Source: Setophaga petechia (Eukaryota > Chordata > Aves > Passeriformes > Parulidae). Taken from it: DNA of 64,000 nucleotides. Below are positions 25,004 through 38,300 of this stretch, one piece after another. Location of the stretch: NCBI GenBank assembly GCA_024362935.1, contig JANCRA010000030.1, positions 5,172,596-5,236,595 on the forward strand, in the 5' to 3' direction. Made by a program: the position numbers and the translations under genes. The notes beneath the pieces were generated by a model. It saw only the letters and a list, made by a program, of their open reading frames with translations, did not search any database and was not told the origin of the DNA. Position 1 is the stretch's first letter; each line of letters opens with the position of its first letter.

Positions 25004-28000
25004 CTATCTGGAAGTGTCCATGTTCTCCTCCTTAAAGTTACTGCAGTGCTCTATAACTTTCCTATGGATAAAACAAGGACAAGGAGAGAGGGTTTAGTTA
25101 AAGCTAATTGCAGCTCAGCTGTGGGACAGTAAGGTAAGAACTGTCCCCGAGTTGATTTCTGTGTTAACAGTGTCCTGTTTGTCTCTGAGACATAAACTGT
25201 GTTAAAACCAGCAAATTCCACAAAAGCAGCTCCCAGTTTGCAATGTCAAGTTATGGTGGTGCATATCCAGATCCAGCTGTGACCATTCATTCCTTACTCC
25301 CACACCCAAACCCTCAGATGCCTTTAAATCCCACCAGGAAATACATTAATACAAATGTTTGTCCTTCACTGTGCTGTCACCTGTCCCATCCCACACACTG
25401 TGTGTAACTGTGACTGTCTTCTGCAGGCTCCAGTGCCCTCCAGAATTTAGGAACCCTCAGCTGTGGGAACACCTGCTGCCCACTCACCAGGTATGTACTC
25501 CCAAATCTCTACCTCTCTCTTCTATTCATCCTGCAGATATGAAATTACAGCTCTCACTTTGCCAATGATCAGCTGGCTTTTACAGCTCTGAAAGGACGAC
25601 TCCAAAGAAAGGTGTCATTGCAAGGGTGATGGACTCTACCTTCTGCAAAATGCTCTCATTTTAACTGTGCAGTTGGCAGTTCAGTGACAGGCCAGAATGA
25701 TTCTGAAGACAAGCAGCCCACCCAAGTACAGGGAAAAGTGATAACTGGAGACTGCTGGCCTAAGAACTGCAATTAGCCATGTGGCTCCCTTGCTCAACAA
25801 GGCAATCTACAACCCAGCTGCCTGGTAATGTTGTCTGTGTACTGCCCAGCTATAAACATCTCTAGTATTCTGTTTTCATCCTCTTTTTCCTCTGCTTCTC
25901 CTCTATTCTATTCTACCTCTCATACACATCACTACAGGCCTTGCTTTGGTAGCCTCACTTTAGTGGAAGAATTAAAAACTAAACTAAGGCTAAACTGGGA
26001 GTTTGTGATGTGCACTGGTGTCCTACCGGGCCATTTCCTTGGTCTCTTGTCGTGCTGAGGCCATTTTAATCATGTCCTTCAGGAGAGGAATCCCACCTTC
26101 TTTGATCAGCAGTGGGCAGTACTTGTCAGCTGCAGAGAAAAGAATAAAAGAATAAATCAGGTCTTTGTGAACCCTCACAACAGTGTACAAAGACTGGCAG
26201 GAGGGGAAGGAGAAAGATCAAAACAGTGAAGGAATTTCCTACACACCAAGTCTAATTATCTTTATTTGGCTTTGCTGCTGGACATTCCTGAATCATTAAA
26301 AAGTTTTCTCTACCTACACAGTTTATCTTGCAAGACCTCTTCTGCTGACAGCCCCAGGTTCACCCCCCCAACTTCCACAGTGCAGGGAATATGATTCCAA
26401 AAACAGAACTTACGGTAGACAGAGACCAGGTTATAGAGTGCCCAGGTGGCCCAGTGCTGGCTGACTGGGGAGATCCCTTGTGGAAGAAGTCGAAGGATTG
26501 GTTCAAATGACCTGCCCAGAAATATCACAGAAGTTGTTAAAAATCCAAGAGCTACTTCTTTCAACACCTTTGCCACTCACAGCATTACAATACAATACAG
26601 CAAGAGATCTGCTCATAGATACCACAGCAGTAAATCCATGGGCATTTCAAAGATTCTGGCACCAAGGCTAAGTCAGTGTCCCAGGGCAGTGCTGGCAGGA
26701 TTACAGCCCCCACCACTTCAGCACAAACACACTGCTCAGAGAAATAGCTGCAATGAAGGGAACTGAGCCCAGAAACTGATTTCCATCTCTATTAGGCATT
26801 TCCTCACAAGAGCTGAAATCCAGAAGCACTGATCAGTTTGAGGAAGGACAAAGCCAAACTACACCCAGGCAAAGCTGGCTGCACACATGCAAGGATTCCT
26901 GTGTTTCTTCTGACAGCTATACTGTCCATAGTGTAAACAGGCACTGGAATGCCAGTTCTGGATCCCTGCCAAGCACTAAGGGAATTCTGAGTACCTGATA
27001 ACCTCTTACAGGAAGGAGTTTCGAGGATTCCAGCAGTATCAGAGGAAAATGCTTAGGCAGTTCCAGACAGACCATGGTTTTCCTGAACTACTCAATTTCA
27101 GCAGAAACTTGCAGGAGAAATTCTGTTGGGCTGCCAAAATTCTCCCATAGGAATTGTCAGGTAAGGTGTCTAATTTCAGCACCTTATGTAACACGTTTCA
27201 AAGGAAGATGTAAAACCCTCACTAAAGAATATGTCCCTGAAGATGTTTCTCCCTCACTCTGAACAAGCCTCCATGCTAGGCTCTCTCTCTTCCTTTCTCT
27301 CTGTTGGTGTTTCCTTCCTGTGACAATTCTGGCTCCCTTGTGAGTGGACCAATCTTTTCTACTGCTCACCTGTAATTGATATTTCTCCTGGAGTTGATAT
27401 CCCAGCTCTGGATGGCTGCCCACATCCTCTTCACAACTTCTTCTCTGTGAGGCTCACAGATCCCCCAGGCCTCTAAACCATCAAACATGATATGGGAGAG
27501 CACTCCACAGGCATTATATGACACCTCAATCCCATCAGCTTTGCTCTCCAGCAGGTTGCTGCCAAGAGAGAAGACATCACTTAGATCTGCTGATGCACTA
27601 AAGATTCACAAGTCTCCAGATGGTTCAGGGGAAGGGATCAGAGCCCAGCTAGTGACCAGCCAGGCACTCACCTGAACACACTGATGAACTGGGAGGTCAT
27701 GAGCTGCGGGCGGAGCTCCTTCACCTCTGCCACATTGCCCAGGAGGCCCAGCATGTTGCGGTGCAGCTCCTGTTTCTCTGGGAACTCCTGGCCAGGCAAG
27801 GAACAGGATTATACACAGGTAGGACTCTGGTGATGCTGAGAACAAGCAACTCTGGGAAAAGGCTTTACAGCACATCTAGAAAAGCTCAGTATTTTTGGGT
27901 AGTCAGCAATGGCCCCTTGGCAGGTGCCAAATGTTGCTAAAGGTAGGTGTGAAAAGGGAGGATCAAAACCAGGCCCACTGTTCACTGCTGCTCTGCTTGA

Positions 28001-31000
28001 GGGGGCTGAGCAAACATGGGCAAAGGGGAAGATGTGTTCATTATCAGTTTCTCTGTTTTACTGGCTGGGTGGAATGATGTGAGAAAGAAGAACTTACACA
28101 AGCTTTTTCTTTCTTGTTTGTGAAGTGTAGGAAGTAATGCTTGGAGGGGAGCAGGGCCAGGGATACTGCCCAGGCACCTGCATCTCCACTGCTCCTGTCA
28201 GCATCTCTCCAGAGACAATCAGACACTTACTTTCAAGCACTCCAAGAACAGTTTCATGCCACTGTAGTTAAGGAACATCTCACAGTTATCTGGGGTCTCA
28301 TCAGTGATGTTCCAGAGGGCACTCCAGGAGAACTCCATCACCTGATCACACTACAGGGAAAAGGATAGAATCAGAGCTTTGCTAATGCAGGAGCCTGGTG
28401 CAAACCAATCATCTGTTTCCTCTCTAGCATCACCCTAGATGACTTCAGAGGTAAGAAAACCTTGTTGTTCACTTTCAACTTGTCAGTAAGTGGGTTTTTT
28501 GTTTAATATTTTTGCCTCCCTGTCACATTCCCCTGCCCTCACCCTGAAACAAGAAATTCTGCAGCATCAGCTGAGATGTCTTGTGTTTGTTAGAGCTGAG
28601 CTGGCACTCTGAGCTGCTTTCCATGCCTAAGTCAGATGGAAGAGAAAATACTCCATGTATATGTTTTTCTTTGAGAAACACTCACCGTTTTATCAGCCAA
28701 CTTCTTCTGAATCAACTTTAGCATTGTCTGTGGGCAAAGAAAGGGGAAGAGTGAGAAACAGTTCAAAAATCATGGACCTAAAACTTAACCAGCCCTGCAG
28801 TATCACAACAGTTATGGCCAATTTTGATCTTTTGCAGAGAACCTACTTGATATATCTTTCTCTAAGCCAGTGGGACTGGGTCATGTTCCAAGCTGTAAGT
28901 ATTCACAGAGCTGAAATATGCCATAGTCCCTGAGCTGTTGAGTTTGCAGTTGAGTCAGTTTTGAGCTGTATGACAAAGTCTGTATAACTACACCAAAGCA
29001 ACAGCCTTTGCAGTTCTTGGAAAAAGTGGGGGATAGAGGGGTTGAGTTGGGAAATTGATGCAAACTTCGGGAGAAGTAGAAGGACACAGTCACAAGGTGT
29101 CCCAGATCTAGAAATAATAATGTAGTGAGGTCAGGTGTTAGGTTACAGTGCCTTCCTGCCCACACACCAGCCTGTCTCTGAGATCATAACCTCCAGTGCT
29201 GGTAAGCAGGTACAGGGGTGGGCTCCAGGGGAGGTCAGAATTGCTGGGACACTGGTTCCCTTCTGTGATATTGCAAGGTTGGATCATGGTTGGAGGCATT
29301 TGATGGACAGCTGTAAGGGAATTGTCCTAGGTTATGGATAAGTAGACACCTTGGGACCATACCAACCATGACAAACCCCATCTTGCCCACAGCTTCTTTG
29401 TGGTCGTTGTCCACCTGGCAGACCAGGGCGTTGCAGAGGTGCACAGCGATGCGCTGGATGGACTCGTCCTGCCTGCTCTGGTTGAGGATGTTGAGCAGCA
29501 GCTCGTTCACGCGGCGGTACTGGAACTCCAGCTCCTCGGGAATGCTGAAGTTACACAGTGTCAGGCAGCAGTTCCGCTGCACCTGGGGCAGAAGGAAGCA
29601 AACACTGGGCCAAGTGGCTACAAAAGCACTGAGCCCACCATCTCACATTTCCTTGCTGCTTGGTACTCAAAGCATCTTCTTGCCTGACTATAACTGCTGA
29701 GATTTCTGTTACCCTCTGATCTCATACTGTGCTTTAGCCATGCTCCATGACTGTCACTCCAATCTCACAAGGCCACCCAATTATCCAGGGCCCATTGCTT
29801 TCTAAGCCAGTTCCTCACTGCCTATTGGCTCTCTACACAGCTGACTTCCATTACAGAGATTTGAGATGTTTCTTTCTGTTTTCAACATGCCCTTTACCCA
29901 CAACAATTTCACCCCACAGTGAGTGCTGGGTATCTGTGTGTCACACACATGCTTTGACCATTGTTCATGGATAAAAAGGAGCACCCTGCATGTAATCCCC
30001 ATTGCTGAGTGGAGACCAGGAGCAGACCTAGGCAGGTAACTTCTCTGCCTTGTTTAACTCCCTGCAGGCAGAGGAAACCCAAATGCTGACACCAGGCTAA
30101 AGAATCGATACAGGGAAAGAGGACTATGGGAACCAAAGGTGCCTGGGCTGCTCTTACTGTGACCTCCTGGTAGGACTCCATGCCATTGAGCACCACCTGG
30201 ATGACCTGGCGCCGCAGCTTCACGCTCTGCTCCATGCGGTACTCGGAGTTGGTCAGGTAGAACAGCGCGGCGCTGCCCGTCACCTGGATGTTTTTGTCAT
30301 CCTTGTGGCACTTGAGGGCTGTGATCACCAGCTGCAGAGAAACAACACAGAGCTTCAGTGCCACAGACTTGCTGCTGATTCTTGGAATGAGTGTTAGAAG
30401 CCCGCAAGGAAAGCGTGGCCCAGGCATTGCTGGAATGTGCTTAGGAAATGAAAGTAGCAAGTTCCACTGCGCTCCTGGAACTTCCTCTGGAATGGCCTGG
30501 GTGGAAAAAAAGACTGGGAGTGCAAAATTCCCTTTCCCAGGGTGAGGCCAAGGCTCACCTGGAGGGCTCTCAGCAGCTGGCTGCAGCGCTCGATGCGGGC
30601 AATGTCGAAAAGCAGGTTGATGGCCCGGGAGGTGATTTCCGGCCGGTGCTCGGTGTAAGCCTCGATGGCATTCAGGACTTGCTCTTCGTTCTTGTCTCCA
30701 CTCACCTGGATGGAAGAGCAAAAAGAGTCAGGGGAGAAATTATGAAGGAGGAAAACCAACATGAGAAGAAAACTCTGGAAGGTCAAAGGGTATACCTCCC
30801 CTCTGCCCGGAGAGCAGATTCAGCCCAGGATGAGACAGAGGTTGAGTCACTTTTCAGTCCAGAGGGATGAGAAAGGGCACCTTTGGGGCAGGAGGATGCT
30901 ATTCAAAAGTAGAACTCCTACTGTCGTAAATCCTTTTCTGTAGTCATAGACATCCTCCAGGATGGTTTCTCCATGCTTTTCTCCTTTTAAAAACTAAGTG

Positions 31001-34000
31001 GGCTACAGGTCTTGCTTTCTGGCAGTTTTCTTGCATTATGAAATAGTTATTGAAAGGTCAGAGCTCAGCTGTCACACCCAAGACCCAAGGAACTCCACTC
31101 TACTGGCAGCTAGGGTTCTCATGTTCTTTCAACTTCTAACAAGTTCCTACTGCCAATATTCCTGCAGCCTCCTTACCTTGTAGGCTGGAATATGGGTCAG
31201 GCGGCAGAGGGATGTTTCAAAAAGGCCCAAGAACTGCAGTGGTCGTTTCAGACCCCGGAAAGGAGCAATGCTGCTCTTCGCTGGCTCAATGCTGGGGTGA
31301 AAACACAAGAGATTGCTCGTGTTGGTACCATGTTTCTTCAGGTGTCTCCTGCCACAGAGATGGCTGCCAGCCCTCCATTCACTCTGACCGTACTGCTTCA
31401 AAGCTACATTTCATTTTATACCAGGCAGCTGCTTATGAACATAATTCTAAATACTCATCCCAGGTGATCATGAGTGAAAGGTGAACATGCTGAATGGAAC
31501 CAGCAGAAAGAATTACTGCAGACAGGATGCAGCTTTCCCAGGTAAAACCTGTCCCAGGAATTCATTAGTTGGGATGAAAATTTCCTCTTAAAGGGCTCTG
31601 GATTTCACTCATCCAATGTATTTGTAATGTGATAAGCATGCTTAGTCTGCTTCTGTGAGCATGCAAGAACATTCTTTTGGCTGCCATGTTCCTTATTGAC
31701 CAAGAGCCAGTGCATTTTCACCAGCTCTTGTGAAAAGGAGCCAATACTGTCTCACTTTTTTGATTCTGTTCAGCAAGTGCTTAATAGGAGAGCAGAGCTC
31801 TTGGCTGATGTGGAAAACCAGACCTCTAGGTCTGCCTCTGCTGAGGGGCACCAGGATTTCCAAGGGCTGATCTGCCCAGTATTCAGGTCAAATCTAAAAC
31901 AGGCGTTTAGAATCCAAGGTCCTAAAACACACAGCCCTCCTGTGAGTGCTGATGTATTGACTCAGTGTATAAATGTTCTGTCAGGAGAGCCTGGATTTCC
32001 ACAAGGATAAGAGTATTCTGTGTAGGAAATGTGTAAAGGGCTTTGGAGTCTTTTCAGAAAAAAATCCAGCAGAAGATCCCTGGGAGAATGTGTGTGGGGA
32101 AAAGAACTGAAATACTTCAGATATGCATGGCAGGCAGATGGGATGAATTCTTTATTACTCTTACAAGTCCTTGCATGTGTTGCATACAGCAATCACAGCT
32201 GATTCTCACACCAGTCTCTACTGTCAGGGGAGCCTGGCAAGAGTTGTATCCTGCTTTTTAGTATGGATTAGACCTACAGAATTTGAGAACTCAGAAAAGG
32301 GAATTGTTCTTAATTCATCTTTGACTGATCTATCCATCCAAGCAGACCTCAGGAACTGCTGTTCCCTTACCTTGTCTGGCCCATCTTCTCCTCCATGCTG
32401 GGGATAGTGCAGTTCTCCAGCATGGTGTGCCCTGAGATGTCGAGTGAAGTGAGGTTCACCAGGTTCTCCACAAACAAGTTTAGAACTCGCCGGGTCAGCT
32501 TGAACTTGTAATAACTGGACAGATGGTCTCGGGAGATATCCAGGTGCCTGCAAGAGATAGAGAGCATCTCACAGCCTGGAAAGCATTAGCTGGGGCTTCT
32601 CTCTCCCTGCCAGAGCCAAGTGAGATTATTATTTATCATTATTTCCTTCCCAAGATACAGGAATGTGGTTCTGTAGGTTCTGGCAGCAGCAGCTGGCCCT
32701 GTGTCTAACCAAAGCACACAGGTATTTGGTAGAGGGCTACTTGGAATGGACCACAGTGAATCATCTAGCCACACATCACAAAGGAAATTGCTCCAGGCTC
32801 AGAAACTGCCTTTTCCAACCCCCATCACAGCAGCCACCTGAGCATTTCTACCTGGAGATTTAGATGCACCAGAAGATCTGTGCATTCCCAGAAACGTATC
32901 TTGCCTCATCCCACAAATTAAGTTGCACAGGTTTTTGTCTGCTTCCCCCATCTTATAATTTTTCCACCCCAGGCTATTACATTATCCTAATTTCTTTCAG
33001 GTATTTAAATGCTTTACCTTTGAGGAAATCTTGCTGCTGAGGGAGTGGTGAGACAAACTGACCAGCATTGTGTGCAAGTGGGGTTCCTTACAGGACAGAG
33101 AGACTTTGCTGACTCCTACCAAAGACTGGAGCAAACATCCCACTCACAAAAGTTTGCACACCAAGTGGGGTGATGGGGTCACATATAAGTTGTTTTTTGT
33201 TTTTCCAATGGGAAGTTTCTACTAAGTGGTGTCTTCTTACAAGCAAAATTCAGGCTGCTGTTAGACGTGTCAGATATGTACAGTGATGAGTACAATCCTT
33301 GAGCCTGTTCACAGGAAGGTTTGTAAGCTGAACCCAGCAGTGAGTGCCTCTCTGGAAACAGGCAAGAAGACCATTTCTGAAAGACCTTTCCCTATCAGCT
33401 AGAAGAAGGATAAAGAAGGAAGAACAGATCTGCAAGAAGACCATTCCTAAAAGACCTTTCCCTATGAGCTAGAGAAGGATAAAGAAGGAAGAACAGATCT
33501 GCTGACCTGAGCTTGCGAAGCTGTGCAATCACTTGGATGTGCTCCTCTGAAAGGTCCATGTTGTAAAGCACTAAGGAAACCAGACTGTCCTTCCACTGTG
33601 TCAGGAATGCCACATCATTGAGCTGGATCCCAGAGAGGTCGAGAGCTGCGAGGGAGGCCAGGGGCCGCAGCAGCGTCTCCACGTTCACCCCCTCGATCAG
33701 CCGGCCCAGGTTCAGGATGCGCAGGCGGCTGAAGCCCTCAAAAGTGAAGTCCTTGACCAAGACCTGGCGAGTGGGGTTCACCAGGCAGTCGTCCTCACAG
33801 CCCCCGGGGTTCTCCTCCTCGTAGAAGATATTGCTGCAGCCAAAGAGGCTCAGGGAGATCAGTGTGTGGCTGAAGCTCACCAAGGTTTGCAGGCTCTTGG
33901 CTGTCAGCTTCTCACAGTTAGTCAGGTAGAGCTCAATAAGATCCTGAAAAAAGGGAAATCAAGGTTAGAGATATTTAACAGGTAAAGTGCCCACCCTGTT

Positions 34001-35358
34001 TGCCCCACACCTCCCACTGGGACAGCCTGAAATCATGTATCACCCAAATTAACCAGTGTCCTATGCCATTCCCAACAGTGGCTTTGGGAGCTGAGAAGGA
34101 AGAAGCTGAGGTTAGTCCAAGGAAGACTTGGACAGCAAAGGATGGAGCCTTGGAATCCCTCGTTGTCTGGAAATCCAGCTGGTGCCTGTGCAGCAATGCT
34201 GCTACATGATGTGGCAGCTGTGCAACCCCACCTGCTTCCTGATGGCCTCCAGGTCCTGGTCCTGCACAATGTGCTCCCGCAGGTGGATCCGAGCTAGCCT
34301 GGTGCTCCGTGGGTCTGAGAAGAGGGTGAAGAAGCTTTCATGGGGTTCAAAGATGCTGTCTGTCTTCACCAGCTCCACGTACCTGTGTGGGGCAATGGTG
34401 TTAGCACAGCACAGGCTCAGCCACAGCTCTGGAACCTGCACTGGTGACAAAGAAGTGTGACAGAGTTGTGAGCACACACCAACCCACCTCCTCCCAGTAT
34501 CACCCAGATCAGCCTTTGGGGCAAAGCAGCTCACCCAGCTCTTCTGGCACAGAACCAATGATCCCTAGGAGAATCTTGGGCAAAGATTTGTGCAGGACTC
34601 AGTGTGTGTGAGCAAACTGGATTCTGGCAAGCACAGACTCCAGGAATTTTTTCCCTAGCTGTTTAAACTTAGTAATTTGATCCAACCCCCCCCCCCCCCC
34701 CCCAAGTTTTTCAGAAAATTAGCTGGCCAGAATTCTCTGCCAGACTTTGTGAGCACAAGTTCAGCCAAGAGAGACCGTGACAGCCAAATTACATAAATCC
34801 CTGGAAACAAGTTGCTTTATAAAACTATGGCAGCAGCAGCCTTAAAATTTAACATCTGTTAGCACTCTGGACTCTTATTTCTCTGTTTGGACAGAGTGCT
34901 GTAATGCTTCAGTGATAGGAAATGGGAAGCCTTCTTTGTTGCTCACTGACATTCTAGGAAGAAGCAGTGACTGTTTCACTCTGGATTTACTCTTTTCATT
35001 TCCCTTTTTACAGCATCATGTTGAGCTCTGACTAACTTAGAAAGGGTGACTACCACAGAAATTAGAATGATAGCAGTACAAAAGGGAACACTCCCTTCTG
35101 AAGTTCGTGCAAACCCTTATTTGCCCATATGATCAACTGGAGAACTATACTCCCCCTTCTCTGAGCTCCCAGCTCTTCCCAAACCAGGCCTGGAACGTAC
35201 TCGTTGACAAGCTTGTCACAGATCTCGCTTGGCAGGAAGATGTCGGGGTGCAGCCGCAGCGTTTCGTTGTCCAGGAGGTAGCAGAGAGTCCCCTCCAGGT
35301 TGCGAAGGCAGTAATCAGTGCACAAGGTCATCAGAGACTCAGGACTGTCAGATGCCAT
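25004..35358 (-). CDS. ZER1: Protein zer-1 homolog (CUL2 E3 substrate receptor)
   Basis: Substrate receptor of a Cullin-2/Elongin B/C E3 ligase that recognises N-terminal glycine degrons. Exons (- strand): 35358-35201, 34382-34232, 33943-33507, 32547-32371, 31291-31177, 30705-30559, 30331-30158, 29582-29367, 28727-28686, 28350-28231, 27787-27672, 27558-27370, 26511-26414, 26129-26027, 25061-25004 (stop). The spliced frame is 766 residues, as in human. The N terminus (MASDSPESLMTLCTDYCL) is the VHL-box/Elongin-binding region. Leucine-rich repeats fill the next four exons (LAALDLSGI, HLDISRD, SLDISGH). The C-terminal half is the armadillo-like fold that binds the degron (ALWNITDETPDNCEMF, QHWATWALYNLVSV). 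The splice GCC CG/G before the last exon removes an in-intron TAG. The gene is divergent from TBC1D13. A non-coding 5' exon at 39281 is listed separately. Confidence 0.97.
33362..33500. repeat. 70-bp tandem duplication, two copies
   Basis: Two head-to-tail copies (33362-33431 and 33432-33500) differ by a few substitutions and a small indel. Both start 'gcaagaagacc' and end 'aagaacagatct'. The second copy ends immediately next to the ZER1 exon 33943-33507 donor (33506-33501). Confidence 0.95.
34686..34703. repeat. Poly-C (18) homopolymer
   Basis: An uninterrupted run of 18 C on the + strand, which is G18 in the ZER1 pre-mRNA. It lies in the intron between ZER1 exons 35358-35201 and 34382-34232. 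Confidence 0.95.
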
Positions 35359-38300
35359 CTTGAGGGAAATTATGGGAAGGGGAAGAGCAGAAGGAAGTGT
35401 TTGATGCGGGAGATCCTTCCCTCGGATGAAGTCCTGGGATGAATTTATGGGGCCATCAGGATAGCTATAAGCAGAGAAGGGAAAAAAGATGCAATGAGAA
35501 AGGCACAACTTCAAGTGTCCCACAAAGCTGTCACAGCAGCAGGATATTGTATTTACAGCTCATCACTTGCTGACCTCAAAAGGACCTGCAGCAGTTTGGC
35601 CCCTCTGGCAATGTGCCCTTAATTCCTTGGTATTCCCACTCCAAGGGGATACTGTGGGTATGAGTTTGTGTGATGTGTTTGGAAATGAGGCTACACAGCA
35701 AAATGTTTCCTCATTGCAGGGTTATCTGGCTGACAAAGGCCCTTGGAAAGGGAAGTGGTAGAAGCCACGTTGCTTGGTTTCCTTCAGGGTGGGTTGGATA
35801 AACCAGCAGAACATTTACTGTCAGCATAATCCTTTGTAAGGCACTGGTGGGATCTGTGGCCCTGTATCTCCTGCCTGTCATTCTCTTTGCCAACATTCCA
35901 AGTCAAGTTTCATTTTCAAGTTCAGTGTTTCTCTGTAGTGCCAAGCCAGAAGCTTCACGCAAATCCTTGAACTAGAGCGTGAGGTGGATCAGAAGCTAGA
36001 GGGAAACAGAGAGTGGTCTGGGACCCCCCTGAGTGCAAAGGCAAGGACTGTGACTGTGCTGGACACCTCTACATCCAGCTCACCCTCACCATCCCAAGTC
36101 TGTCACAAAGAGTGACTATACTGGAAAAAGGCAAAGTGCTTTTGCCCTTCTTAATTTTTAGAACAGGATAAAGGATGGGTGAGGCAGACAACTGGGGGAA
36201 GCTATTTCTGTTTTCAGATTTGAAATGACCTGACTGCTCTGGTATCAAGACTTGCTCAGTGGGGTCCCAAGGGACCTATCAGAGAAGCTAGCTTGAAGAC
36301 CAACAGTGACATTTCACTTTCAAAGGGTCAAATCACATTACAAGCAAACCTAAACTTTTCTAAATATTTCCACAGACACAAAAAATTGTGTTGAAATGTT
36401 TATTTTTGATTTAAAACCTATGTGTTATCAAAAGTCTGTCCCTGCTGGCCCTGAGAACACTGATGCTGTGGAGGTAGCTGTTATTCTCTGCACCACAGCT
36501 GAGCAGCCATTGCTGGAGAAGTTGTTGCAAAATGTCCTGAACCATATTCTGTTTCTGATCTTTATCCTGCAGCTGCAAATAGCAGGACACTTGTGTGTCA
36601 CCAGCTCTCTGCTCCTCTAAAGCCTCTGCTGCTCTCTTTCCTTCATTCCTGTGGTATCAGTACAACATAGAAGAGTTTAACTCCCATTCCTCAGCTTAAT
36701 CACTCCAAAAGGGAATGCTGAGGCAAAAAACCCCAAAACATCAGCAATCATACAAATTATACTTTAAACTCTCTCCAATCATGGTGTTAAGGGTGGAACT
36801 TGCTCTTTTGGTCACTGAGTGCTGACAGGGGGTCACAAGAACATAAAATTGAGACTTTTCAACAGTGCCACAATAGCTCCATTGAGGTGCATGAGGCCCA
36901 ATCAACAAAAATTGAGAGTTTTCAACTTTGATAAAGGAGGAGCTCCACAATCCACAGTTCTCACCTTTGCAGTTAACTAAGGTGAAAAGTCAAGGCTGAA
37001 ATGTGCCACTGAGCCCACAGTACTGTCTCCCTGGCTAGGAGGTCCAGGCAAAGGCAATGCAGGTGGGAGGAAGCTGTCCTGTGTCTGCTTTGGAGATGAA
37101 TCGGCCTCACCTCCAGAACAAGTCCCTCTCGCAGATTTTGCCTGAAGCTTGCTGGAGAGAATCTTTCCAGAAAGGCAAGATCAACAGGAAGATCTGAACC
37201 AGCTGGGGAGCGTGTTCTGCTGTCCCTACCAGTTCCCCTGTGCCATCAGACAGGAGGTCCCTGCAGCCAGTGTTCTTCCACTGTTTACTACCGACGGCCA
37301 GAGAACTCGAAAACAAATTCCCATTGACAACCTATTGTCACGTGCAGCTGGAAACGGCCAGTGCTTGGGACTTGGCCAAGCAGCTCAGAGCACCAGAGGG
37401 CAAGGACTGCCTTCCTGTGGCTCTGACAAGCCTCTGTTCCCTCTCTGCTGAGACCAGCACAATGCAGCTGGTTGATCTCAGCCCTGAAGAAATCAGCTGC
37501 CCTTTAATTTCTGAGCTCCCCGTGATCCACCAACACAATCCCATGCAGAAGTTTAATATCAAGAATGGTTCAACTGTTCCACTGAAATAAGACCAAAGAA
37601 AAGCTTTCATACTCCTGATTTATTAGAGATATCTGAGCAGCTGCTGTGCTGTGACCTTTTCTCCAGGAGACAACACAAGCTGGCCTCTCCCTCCTTAGAC
37701 TGAAGACATGACCTCAGCAGCAGAGAGGGAAGTAAAAGTGCCAATAACTGCCCTGATCAATACTGTCTCTAGTCATAACCTCCATGTGTGACAAAAAGAA
37801 AAGAACTGGAGAGGCTGAAAAATCATTAACATTTGTCTAACTGTTTTCCTCAGGAAGCTTCACACAGGATGAAGCTGCCTAGTGACTGCCACCAGTGCGT
37901 CTCCAGCAATGAGCTTCCTGGTGCCACGTGGGTTTTGGTAGAGTTAAAGACAGATGCATGAAAAATGCTGAAAATTCAAGAGCAGGAACTGAAAAGTGAC
38001 CAGAACTTCAGCTGCCAGTATTTTTTCCAATTTATTTCTCTGACAGGTTTGTTTCCATCTTAGTGCACCAAGGAACTGAGTTCCTCAGAGCCTTGGGAGC
38101 AGGCACACAAAAGCCCTTTCCATGGGCACACATGTGCAGTAACAGCACCCTCCTGCCATCCACGGACCCAAAACCAGGAGCAGCAAAGGCAGCTCTACCT
38201 ACCCCCTCTCCAGCATCCAGGACCCCCCAGGCTCTTTGCAAATATTGCTTCTTTCCAGGCTGCATCTGCACTGTTACAGCATTCCCTGCTGCACTGGCAC

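Noticed and set aside
29909..30721. 270-codon - strand open frame apparently spanning two ZER1 exons
   Set aside because: It reads one exon out of frame and runs through an intron. Splice sites at 30559/30331 and 30158 with phase 0 explain the region better.
35359..35464. N-terminal extension of ZER1 upstream of MASDSPES
   Set aside because: The frame is open to the acceptor at 35464, but no in-frame ATG precedes it in the inferred first exon, and MASDSPES matches the known N terminus.
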